Below, in pieces: positions 41,456 through 51,986 of a DNA stretch of 64,000 nt. The stretch is from Takifugu bimaculatus (lineage: Eukaryota > Chordata > Actinopteri > Tetraodontiformes > Tetraodontidae), in NCBI GenBank assembly GCA_004026145.2, contig CP034989.1:8083442-8147441 (forward strand), in the 5' to 3' direction. The notes below the pieces were generated by a model, which did not search any database, was not told the origin of the DNA, and saw only the letters and a list, made by a program, of their open reading frames with translations. A program made the translations under genes and the position numbers. Position 1 is the stretch's first letter. Each line of letters opens with the position of its first letter.

Positions 41456-43318
41456 CATCTCCTGTTTTTATCGCTCTCTGAACTTCTCCCCTCAAGCGGA
41501 GAAAGTCGAAGCAGAAGAATGTTGGTTTTTAGTAACACCGTCATGTGTGAACTTGTTCCAACAGGGTTACTAGCATGTTTGTCTTGTTTGCTAACTTCTG
41601 TTGTGCCATCTGTGTCACGCTAATGAAATTTACATGGTAAATGCGCCGTGACAGCTTGTAAATGCGAACGGCTGCTTTCCCAGACAGACGACGCAGATTT
41701 CCTGCTAAGCTAGTGCTGATGCAGGTTCTGAAGAAATTTAGCCTTTAAAACAGGAAGTTGTACCTCAAACACGATCCTCAATGTGGTCAGCTACAGCTAA
41801 CGGTTAGCATGTCACGTTAACACGCTCAGATGGTGATATATTTTCCCCTTTGCTCTGCGCGCTAGAAAAGCAGCTTAATATTCTGTTCAACACCAAATGC
41901 TCACGTTAGCTAGCCTGAGAGGCCGGACGAATAATGACTTTCAGAAACACCTTTGAAAATAAACAACTGGAAGTTTTTAAACTATCAAGAAAGAAATGTT
42001 AAGATTCCCTGAACCAGATTTAACATTTTGTTAAAATACCGTTTTAGCTAGGCTGTTAAAGAGGAAAATCTTTTTGTTAGCATCAAGGTTACTTTCCTTT
42101 TTAAGAAAAAAACATGACTGGTTTTATTTTTTTTAAAAAACGTATAAAATGTATTTTTATTGGAAAAAAGTATTAAAGTATAACAGTTAGACGAAAAGCA
42201 TCCAACATAATGCAGTAGAGAAATGAGTCCTTCAGTCTCGGCAGAAGTTAAAAACCTCAGAGAAACACTTAAAGAGACAAAAGTTCCGTTCTGCCCTCTA
42301 CAGGATGATTCCCACAACCATAAAAGTGCCCACTTGCATTTTTGGCAGGATAAAATGCAGGAAAGCACTAAAGTGCCCCAACCCTCCTGTCATCTGCTAA
42401 CTAGCATCTTCCGGGAGAACCTAAATTGTCCTCACATCGGATTGTCTCCTTTTTAAAATGAGGAACCCCCGACGGTTGTGGATAAACCCTGTGAAGTGCC
42501 CAATCAGGTCCAGCCCAAGTGGTGCTGAATGGGCCCTTCATTCTAAATATAAAGCAATAAACCCTCCAATGGTCCAAATGCAATAATGCCCAGTAGGATC
42601 CATTTCCAGCCCATAAAGCCCAGCAGGGACCCCCCCCCTCCCCCCCATCCTGAGTCTGGCGCCTCCCGAGCTGCTTTTCACACCTCAGATCAGTGAGAAA
42701 AGAGAGCAAACTGTCTTTTTATGAACTGGTCTCATTCACTGGGCACTAAAAGGAGGTTGTGGTGCGTTTGTGGTCAGAGCCAGAGGCTGGAATGAAAGGA
42801 GCAATGGCGGCGTTGCTTCAGTGATGCCTTCACTGTCCCCTCTCCCCCTCTCTCCCTCTGATTGGCAGAGGTGATAAGGCCGGCGTATCAGCGGCGTGTC
42901 GGACAGGGGGCGTCGTAGCAACGAGTCGGATGGTCCGGTTGGACCGTGACGCCTTGGTCACGCCGCCGGTGGCGTGGTGGCGTGGTGGCGTGCTGTCTCT
43001 GGAGCTGGAATGCTTGGATTATTTATGCTGTAGCCTCGTGCATCACACACACACACACCACACACACACACACACTTCAGTGGAGAGACGACCATATTAA
43101 TACCCTCCAACTCAGGGTGTCCCAGGCCGACCAAGTTGTCCTCCCTCCCAGGGGTCCGCCCCAGGGGGCCGTTCCCATACGTAAATGGTAAGATACAAAA
43201 ACAAAGTTTACATAAGCGTCCTCTAGGATTTGGACATAATCTGAAGTGTCCACTCAAGGGGTGTTATTGTTTACATCCGCCATTTTGGAACACTCAGTCT
43301 AGGTTACTTCTGACAGAT

Positions 43319-43319
43319 G

Positions 43320-43350
<31 letters not shown>

Positions 43351-43373
43351 CGCGCGCGCGTGTGCGTGCGTGT
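43319..43373. repeat. Compound TG/CG alternating tract
   Basis: TG units pass into GCGTGCGCGCGCGCGTG and back to TG-type units: about 50 bp of near-perfect pyrimidine-purine alternation with a CG-rich core. Z-DNA-prone. Confidence 0.9.
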
Positions 43374-43513
43374 GCTCTCCAGCTGGAAGCCTTCTGCTCG
43401 TTACCTGATACGTGCCGAGCTCACTCACATTCCGGCTGCGTGAACACAAACATGCGATTCAGTTGGCAAACTGTGATGTCACCGATTCTGAGCTCCATGG
43501 CAACAGCGAGTGA

Positions 43514-43538
43514 GGGGGGGGGGGGGGGGGGGGGGGGG
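43514..43538 (+). repeat. Poly-G run of 25
   Basis: Twenty-five consecutive guanines. A second long G-run follows a TG array at about 43614-43648. Such runs are unstable and error-prone in sequencing. Confidence 0.9.
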
Positions 43539-44480
43539 ACCGACACTTGTACACAACGTGAGGGTGAAGTTGATATAAATAGCTCCTGATGTTTGAAGGG
43601 TGGGTGGGCACTGGTGTGTGTGTGTGTGTGTGTGGGGGGGGGGGGGGGTATTCAGAACTTTGTGACCTTCCTCCTCCCTCGTCTTCATCCACCTGGGCAC
43701 CGATGAAGACGGTGCAGGAGGCTCTCCAGGCTCTACTGGCCCGTCCCAGGTTGTAGCTGAAGGGGGGGGGGCATCAGTCCCTGCTGGTCTTTTCTCTGTC
43801 CACATCGGTGAATTCTGATTGTTTGGGCTGATCTCTCCTGATTTTGTTCTGAACCCCGTGTTCAGGTGTTCCCACAAGCTGTTCCCATCTCCTGTTGGTG
43901 TTTGGGGGTTTCTGCTCCCTCCCATTTGTTTGGTTCTGGCTGCTCCCTCCCAGTCTCTGTTTTGTCCTGATTTGGACTCTTCCTTCGAGTTTGTTTTGAT
44001 TTAATCTGTTGTCCCTTGTCTCTCTTCTGACTAATTTCTTCTCCTAATTTTTTTTTACTATTCCCTCCTGTCTTTGTTCCCACTCTTCCTCCCTCTCAAA
44101 CGCTCCATTAGAAATGTTCCTGTGAATGTTCCCTGCTCCAGAACAAAGGTCCAGTCAGAGCGGTCCTGCAGGCTTTGATGAGAATGTTTGGGATTTAAAA
44201 GCACATTAGCATTCCAGCGTTCCCATTCTGCTGTCACATGAGCGTTTCGACTAAACTGGGAGCAGGAATGAAGCGACCGAGCCAGTTTGATCAGGGAACG
44301 TCTGTTCTCACTGATGGACCTGTCGGTCCCATGCAGCCTCTGCCGGACACCACGTTAGCTTTAGCTGAACCACAGGACAGTTTCATGTAGCATGCTAACA
44401 GGCTAAACGCCAGCCTGCAGGTTATCTGTCCATCAGCTGACATGAAACAAACAGAGCTACGGTTGCTAATGGAAGAGAGA

Positions 44481-44511
<31 letters not shown>

Positions 44512-44979
44512 GTTTGGATCAGCGCTCATCTATATTTAATCCAGTAAAAGCTGGTTTACGGGGAACTTCCTGTGGAGTCCAGAAGCTCCTTTTAACCTGC
44601 TCTGACATCTAGCAGATAATCGATACAGGCCACAATCATCACGGGCGTCTCATTAGACCAGAAAGCCTAAATTATTGAACGCTTGGACGCATCAAAGCAC
44701 AAACATCTGTGTGTGTTAGCAGAGTGTGAGCTAACAGGAGGAAGAGGAGGAGGAAGAGGAGACCACCTCCACCAGAAGCTGAAAATTTGACCTCATTATG
44801 TTGTGTACATTAGCAGGGGCTAACTACCATTTATTTTGTAGATTCCATCGAAATGGCACATTTAAATACTCTTATTTTGAAATATAAATAATAATTTCTT
44901 GCGGTCGAAGTGAGGAAGAAACTTGTATTCGTCCATGAAAAGAAACTGTTCAGCCTCCTGACTCAGCCCAGACCCAGAG

Positions 44980-44993
44980 CTCCCCCTGGTGGT
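44980..44993 (-). promoter_or_regulatory. CTCF-like motif, minus orientation
   Basis: The minus strand reads ACCACCAGGGGGAG, a close match to the CTCF core. It is the left member of a divergent pair with the motif at 45975. Confidence 0.45.
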
Positions 44994-45153
44994 GAAGCTG
45001 TGGTACTGCACACACGCATCATTAGCCTGATTATTCTCTTTTCACCAGCTAATGACCCCCCCCACCTCCTCCGGGGCTCCGCAGTGGGGGCATTTAGATC
45101 CGATTAGATACTTGTCACTTCCAAGTCGGTGGAAGATGCAGCCGATGTCACAA

Positions 45154-45175
45154 TACCCCCCCCCCCCCCCCCCCC
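45154..45175. repeat. Poly-C run
   Basis: About 21 consecutive cytosines between gnai1 and magi2, ending in GGGTCGAC. Confidence 0.9.
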
Positions 45176-45498
45176 GGGTCGACACGGCGCCACCCACGAG
45201 GCCCCAGTGATCTCATCTGCGCCCCTGCGGAGATGTTGCGACGACCGGGGGGAATTTAATCAGGCTAATGAGACGTTGCCAAAAATTAGAAATATATACA
45301 ATATATATATTTATATTTTATTTAAAAAAATGGGTAAATTGTTCAATTTAATCAATGATCGGCGCCAAGCTGATAATAAACTAAAGTTCGATTGATTTGA
45401 GGGAAGAAGTAAGAATCGATTTAAAATGTTTAGAGGAACATTTTTAAAGTTCTTAATTGTTTTTTTGTTTTGTTTTCACAATTGTTTAATTGTGAAAA

Positions 45499-45577
<79 letters not shown>
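45499..45577. repeat. (TTTC)n tetranucleotide array
   Basis: About 19 uninterrupted CTTT/TTTC units, a pure polypyrimidine tract able to form triplex (H-DNA). Confidence 0.95.
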
Positions 45578-45778
45578 TTCCTCTCCCACATGCTTCGATT
45601 GTCCTTTTGTCCTTTTATTACGCGGAGATATTTATAAAACTCCAAGGGGGCGGGGCCAGCGATGGCGACAGAGACTGTTGCCTTGGAAACAGCGCATCGG
45701 AATTGATAACATAGTTCTGATGTTCTACCTTTCGCTTCCTGTTTTGCCCCCCGGCGCCCCGGCCCACTGAGTTCAGCT

Positions 45779-45780
<2 letters not shown>

Positions 45781-45852
<72 letters not shown>
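45781..45852. repeat. (TG)n microsatellite
   Basis: About 35 uninterrupted TG units, roughly 120 bp before the CTCF-like motif at 45975. Confidence 0.95.
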
Positions 45853-45974
45853 TCAAGTTATCAAGATCAAGATCACAGTTATTTCAGGCCTGTCGGTGAG
45901 TCAGGAGCAAAAATTGGATTCCAGTAATTAGAAAAGCAGAGGTATTTTGGATTGTGGGTCAGTCTGTGGCTTCA

Positions 45975-45990
45975 CCAGCAGGGGGCAGCA
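45975..45990 (+). promoter_or_regulatory. CTCF-like motif, plus orientation
   Basis: CCAGCAGGGGGCAGCA is a near-ideal CTCF core. With the minus-strand motif at 44980 it makes a divergent pair about 1 kb apart between gnai1 and magi2. Confidence 0.5.
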
Positions 45991-47423
45991 GAAGCAACCC
46001 TACGCACAGCTTCCCCCCCCCCCCCCAGTTTGGCTTCATTTAACTGAACTTTTTGGCTGAAACTACGTGAGTAATGTCTCTATATCTTCCTACGCTCTCA
46101 AAACATGTAAAATTCATTAAAAAAATAGCTTTTATGATCTGAAAACAAGTATTTAACCCAGATTCTGCCCAGATTTGACTGGTTTCTGAATCCCAGTCTG
46201 GTGTCTGACTGTTGAATCATTAATCTAATAACAGTTCAATAAAAGTTCACTTTAGAATCAACAGTCTGACTAAAATCAGGCCTGAATCAGGCACAAATCC
46301 ACCAGTTCCTCTCAAGTTTCTCTAACTTGTGACCCCCCCCCAAACTTCAGTCAAGCAGGCGTCCCTCTGGAACTGCTCACATCACAAAACGGTTTCACTC
46401 GGCACGCCAGAGCCACCAGTCGCTTTAGCCACGCTAATTAAAATGTAGGAACAGTCTGAGACGCCGGCACGTTTCTCATGATCCTCCTAGTCAAGGGCTT
46501 TGATCTCTACATATTTCCTATTATCCATTTTGCTTTGGTCTTAATTGCAACTTCTGATTGAAAAGAGGAAAAAAAGCCCACTTGCTACATGAAAATACCC
46601 AGAAACACGCTGCTACATTTAGCTTAGCTGTGACTTCCTGTTTTGATGTCCAAATTACGCTTTTTATTTAAACTAAATGAATGTTGATTAAATTGTTTCT
46701 GGGGGATTTTTTGGGAAAATGAGTTGTTAAATTGTTCTAGTTTCAAACATGTTTTCACATGTTTCATCTGCATAGCGACAAGAAATTCAAGCGCCGCTAA
46801 TTTGCTCGAAACATTTGATGGAAACTGGCTCAATTAATTTTCCTTTTCCCATTAAAGTAAAAAAGATTGACTTTTATATTCCATTGTGTTCGTGGAACGT
46901 AGCCCACCAGTCAGTATAATTAGCACGTACAGCTGCGCAGGTGTGCTAGGATGCTAGGAATCATGTTATGAGGCTGCTAACGCCAGGTTGGTGGCGAAGC
47001 AACCCCCCTGCTGACTGGCCTTTAATCTCCATTGATCCCGTAGCTGCGAACATAAAAGGATCAACAGGATCGAGCGAGACAAGAGTGCAGAACAAAGCAG
47101 AGGAGCTTTCATCTGCACGTCTTTGATAAAGGAGAGCCGTTTCTGTGGCGCTCCGTCTTTTCACACCCACCCAGAGCGCCGTGAGCCGCAAACCCAAGTG
47201 GGTCGGACTGAGCCACGCCGCTAACAGGCGAAGTGAGTCAGCCGCTCGTCCACCTCAGCTGTCCATCCACCTCAGGGCATGTTAGCGCCGACAAGCTAAT
47301 GCTCATTAGTGTCTCTTTAGATTCACAGTGTCATCGGGCATTGAGAGGGCGGAGCTTTTCAGCTTTGAGCTAGCTGGTTTTAGAGACGTTAATTCACTTC
47401 TGACAGACTTCATTTTTCTGACA

Positions 47424-47955
47424 GGCTGAGGCTGCAGCGCGTCGTGGGCGCTGCCGAGAAGGTGATCGGCTGCAGGCTCCCATCCATCCAGGACCTGTAT
47501 ATCTCCAGGACCCGGAGGCGTGCAGGTCGGATCACGGCCGACCCTTCCCACCCTGGTCACGGACTGTTTTCCCCCCTCCCCTCAGGCAGGAGACTACGGT
47601 CCATTCGGACCAGAACCTCCCGCTACACTAACAGCTTCTTCCCCTCTGCCATCAGGCTGCTGAACACCAAGTGACTTATCACTGAAGCACCATGTACAGC
47701 AGCCAGTCGGACTCATAAACAATACACTACTCCTCATGGACCTGCACTATTTCTCACCACTCACTATTTATGTAAATACTGTATATAAGTCTTATTTTAT
47801 TTTATTTATCTTATTCTAGTGTGGTGTTGATGTCTAATGTTATGTTGAATGTCGCAGCGGCACACCACGACAAATTCCTAGTTTGTGTAATACTGTGTAT
47901 TACATGTACAATGGCAATAAACCTTCTTCTGATTCTGATTCTGATTCTGATTCTA
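47424..47955 (+). mobile_element. 3' end of an L2-type LINE retrotransposon
   Basis: A 5'-truncated LINE. Codons up to the stop at 47672-47674 encode the C-terminal end of the reverse-transcriptase protein, with DLYISRTRRRAGRI, DPSHPGHGLFSPLPSGRR and SRYTNSFFPSAIRLLN in order. These are typical of L2-clade (Maui-like) fish elements. A 3' UTR of about 250 bp follows, ending in GGCAATAAACC and four to five copies of TTCTGA, the kind of short-repeat tail L2 elements carry instead of poly(A). The coding remnant is open, so the insertion is not very old. It has no reverse-transcriptase core and cannot be active. Confidence 0.8.
47926..47955 (+). repeat. LINE 3' hexamer tail (TTCTGA)n
   Basis: Four to five copies of TTCTGA end the LINE fragment and mark its 3' boundary. 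Confidence 0.85.
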
Positions 47956-48484
47956 ACCTGCAGTCTTGGTGGAACGGGAAAGCGCCCGTTGTTGTTTTGC
48001 GAACATTTTTCCCAGACTTGATTAGCATGCTGGTCAGCAACGTTGGAGTCCATCCTGGACGGGTCTGATGGCTCAACAGGTTCTGGAAGAAATTAAACAA
48101 CCTGCTAACTGTTAGCGAGAACCTCCTCAGTAATTGTTGATTTCATTCAAGTCGCCGGTCGTCGTCAGGGGCGACCTTGTCAGCCCTCCACCTTCCCGTC
48201 TGTGTCTGCGTTTTCTGCTGATTAGCGTCCACCGACATCTAAATGTCTCCGTCTGTCTTTAATCACGAGCTGTGTTTGTCCAGACCCGCTTCAATTATTC
48301 AGCATGTTTGCTCAGCTAACGGCCGCGCCGCCGACCGGCGCTGAGGGACGCCGGCGGCTGCCTGACGCGTTTCTGAGACACTTTGATCTCTCGCTTCATC
48401 ACCGGGGACGGAGACAGTTTAGAAACGTCCAATCAGGGGAAATTTGTCCATCACATGAAAGTTCAAACAGGAGTCCTGTCTCTC

Positions 48485-49172
48485 TTTGTAACCAGTCCCC
48501 TCGTCCACTCTGTCCCACTCTAACCAGTCTGTTCGTCCACTCTGTCCCACTCTAACCAGTCTGCTCGTCCACTCTGTCCCACTCTAACCAGTCTGCTCGT
48601 CCACTCTGTCCCACTGTAACCAGTCTGTTCGTCCACTCTGTCCCACTGTAACCAGTCTGTTCGTCCACTCTGTCCCACTGTAACCAGTCTGCTCGTCCAC
48701 TCTGTCCCACTCTAACCAGTCTGTTCGTCCACTCTGTCCCACTGTAACCAGTCTGTTCGTCCACTCTGTCCCACTGTAACCAGTCTGTTCGTCCACTCTG
48801 TCCCACTGTAACCAGTCCGCTCGTCCACTCTGTCCCAGTGTAACCAGTCCGTTCGTCCACTCTGTCCCAGTGTAACCAGTCTGCTCGTCCACTCTGTCCC
48901 ACTGTAACCAGTCTGTTCGTCCACTCTGTCCCACTCTAACCGGTCTGCTCGTCCACTCTGTCCCACTCTAACCAGTCTGCTCGTCCACTCTGTCCCACTC
49001 TAACCGGTCTGTTCGTCCACTCTGTCCCACTCTAACCGGTCTGTTCGTCCACTCTGTCCCACTGTAACCAGTCTGTTCGTCCACTCTGTCCCACTCTAAC
49101 CGGTCTGTTCGTCCACTCTGTCCCACTGTAACCAGTCTGCTCGTCCACTCTGTCCCACTGTAACCAGTCTCT
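48485..49172. repeat. 32-bp minisatellite, about 21 copies
   Basis: The unit starts CGTCCACTCTGTCCCA and ends CCAGTCTGTT. The first CGTCC start is at 48502 and the last at 49142, in 32-bp steps. Variation is confined to a few sites: C/G in ACT[C/G]TAACC, A/G in CC[A/G]GT, T/C in CTG[T/C]TC, and a rare CCCAGTG variant. No coding role; it contains long open frames on the minus strand because no unit creates a stop. Confidence 0.95.
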
Positions 49173-49685
49173 CTTTTCAATGCTGCGTTTAAGGTCAGTG
49201 GACTCTTTTATTTTCCGACTTTAGCTCATATTTTTACTGGCTTTACTGGGACCGTTTTGATCTGAACGATGTGAGCTGATAGTTTGGACCCGTTTTCCCG
49301 AGAGTCTTTAGAAAGTGTCTTTGTTGATTGTCCTCACTCTTATGAAGACTGAGTGTGTGCTTGTGCTCGCTACATATTGAGTAGCAAAATCTGCATTCTA
49401 CTATCAATGTGAGGACATTTTTGCTGGTCGTCACAATTTTAAAAGACCGTTTTATGGTGAAGACGTAGGTTGAAGCTGGGTAATGTATCATGACTGCGAG
49501 AGTCCTCACAAAGATAGTACAGTCTGTGTGTGTCCTGTCAGACGTCCCTCAGACTTTATGAAGAGGAGGTTGATGGTGGAGGCGTCCTCACAATGGAGCT
49601 TTGAGCGAATATTGTTCCCTCGCAGTCGTCGACGTTCCGATGTGACGCGTCTTCTTTCATCCGTTACAAAAGCAACAGCTAAAAA

Positions 49686-49698
49686 TGACCTTTGACCT
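49686..49698 (-). promoter_or_regulatory. Perfect DR1 motif
   Basis: TGACCTTTGACCT on the plus strand is AGGTCAAAGGTCA on the minus strand. A cluster of three looser half-sites lies nearby at 50353-50371. Confidence 0.4.
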
Positions 49699-49799
49699 TC
49701 CCGACGCCTAGTTATCATTCCCTGTGCTAGTAACGATGTTTTTACCTCCTGGGGCTCCTGCTGACAGGAAGCGCAAATAAATGGATACAACAAGTCAAA

Positions 49800-49800
<1 letters not shown>

Positions 49801-49853
<53 letters not shown>
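49801..49853. repeat. (CA)n microsatellite
   Basis: About 26 CA units in the gnai1-magi2 interval. Confidence 0.95.
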
Positions 49854-49855
<2 letters not shown>

Positions 49856-51970
49856 ACGTAACCCTGCAGCTTTAACGTGATACTTTTTGCTTTGCCTCAT
49901 TTAACATTTACTCGGATAAATAATTCACTTTCTTGGATGGCGATGGGAACATTTAACGAGGTCCAGCGAGCAAACGTCTGTTTTTGTTGTACGAGCGAGG
50001 TTTTACAGCGTCTCGTTAAATTAGAAAACATCACGTTTGGACTAAATTACCTCGAGACAAGACGCCGAACTTTGAATAAAAGTTTACCGACACGAGCGTT
50101 AGCGTTGTGGTGCTAATCGCAGGAATGCAGTCTGAAAGCTGCTCATCCTGTCTCTTTTTAACCATTCGAGCGGCACATGTGACCTTGGCTCAAGGTTGAT
50201 GGGAAGAGGTCGGAGCAGCTGTCCACGCCATGCCGGAGGGGCCGGCTCCTCGCCACAGCTGAACTGGCCACGGCTAACGACGCTTTAATGGTTTAGCATT
50301 CCTCTTAACTTTAGAGCGGAGTCACCAAGAGCAGAAAACAGCTGACTAACCTTGACCCTGACCCTTGACCTCTACTATATGGCTCTGCAAGGGTGGCAGG
50401 TTACCCTTTGGGTCATCGTTGCCTCAGCTCCAGCTGGACACGGCTAAAGTAAAAACGTCCTGGTTTTGGTCTAGAAATGCTCTCTAAACTGTGTCAAAGG
50501 ATCAAAGGAACTTATCCAACATTTCATCAACTATTTCCTGGAAGTATCAACACTGAGGCATTCTGGGAATGCTGCATCCTCCCCCGTGCTTGAGCGAGGT
50601 AGAGCTGACACCAAAGGAGAGGGCGAAAGCTGGGTCCAACCTCTAGCTCCTCTGGAGTAAGACGAGGACATGAGAGACAGAAAAAAGGGGTGAGACAGGT
50701 GTCGGATTATCCATTAAAGACCCATTAAATTTGCATGCGACTCCAGGTGGAAGGTTGTGAAGCGCTGTGAGGCTGATGCGCTCGGCAGGGTGGTCGATGG
50801 AGCGGGGAGGCGAGGACGGGTCTGTCCAGGCGTCCTCTCCCTTCAGTGGGACGACTCTCCTGCGCTAACAGGAGAGGAGGCCGACCCTCCGTCGATACGC
50901 CCCTCATGGTTGCCAATGAGCTCCCGCGGCTAACGGGGGAGGACAAAGGTGTGAGCGGGGAGGACGTCTGCTCCAAGACTAATGGCCGCTCTTATCAGTC
51001 TCGTCTCCTGCTATGCTAGCAACCCTTTCCCCCTTTTAAGTTCCACTCTTGATAAAACCCTAAAACTAAGTTCTCTTGAGATCAAAGCAATTTAATGTGG
51101 TCTTTTGGTGTCCTATTTTAGTCCCTCTGACACCGATACAGGATCTCTACTTTCAGGTTAGCCTGCCCTGTTAGCCTGCTATCGGGTTTCCAGCCTCAGT
51201 GATGCTAATTGTGATAAATATGTGTACTTCTTTCATCTGTTCTGGAGGAAGGTATCTAATGAGCTGTTCCACTCGCCTTTACTCACTAACTTCCTTCCTT
51301 TTCTCCTATCCTTGAGGCTAAAATGCTTCTCTTCCTGTCCGGTGTCCTGAGGGGAGGGTCTCCCTCCAGCAGGGGTCACTGTTGACCCGCCTTCCACCTC
51401 CTCGCTGTCAGGAGCTGAAGCATGACGGAGCTGGAACAATAACGGGATTTTAATATCTGGGTCAGCCAAAACCTCCTGATCTTAGCAAAGAGAATATTTA
51501 TTGGCTGGATGCGAGGGAGCGTCGGAGCGCGCCGCCGCTGCTATCGGACGGATCGGGAATGCATAATTAAGTTGCGGGATGCATCTGCATGACAGGAGGT
51601 GCACATGCAGGAGAGCAGCGAGCGAGGTGCCACCTTGTCAGAAGGGCTGGAAGGATAACAAGAGCAGGGCGCCGGATAAGAACCAGGCGTTCCCTTAATG
51701 GGTTTTGTAGGTCAGACCGGTTTGATGGAGGGAAACGTTCGGGCTTTACTGGAAATCAGAACTTTGGTTGGGAACATTTCCCTCAGGATGCCGATGATGC
51801 ATCGCGGAAAATTGATTAGCTAGCGCCATTTGCCGAGAGATCCAAGCCCGGGTGTCGTGTTTCTCTTCTCACTATCAAAGGACGGGTTAGCGGCGGTTCT
51901 GCTGACATGGCAACAAAAGTTGTACTGTGGTAACTGGGTAGCTTTGTCTTTGGAAGTCCGAGCTGGCCGT

Positions 51971-51986
51971 AGCGCCCCCTACAGAG
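51971..51986 (-). promoter_or_regulatory. CTCF-like motif
   Basis: The minus strand reads CTCTGTAGGGGGCGCT, matching the AGGGGGCGC part of the CTCF core but with a weaker 5' half. Confidence 0.3.

Noticed and set aside
48485..49172. CRISPR-like regular array
   Set aside because: Repeat units are contiguous with no unique spacers, and the genome is vertebrate.
48552..49180. Several long minus-strand open frames (up to 116 codons) with a WDRVDEQTG-type repeat
   Set aside because: They are the 32-bp minisatellite read in different frames. The unit length is not a multiple of three and contains no stop in any frame, so long frames arise automatically.
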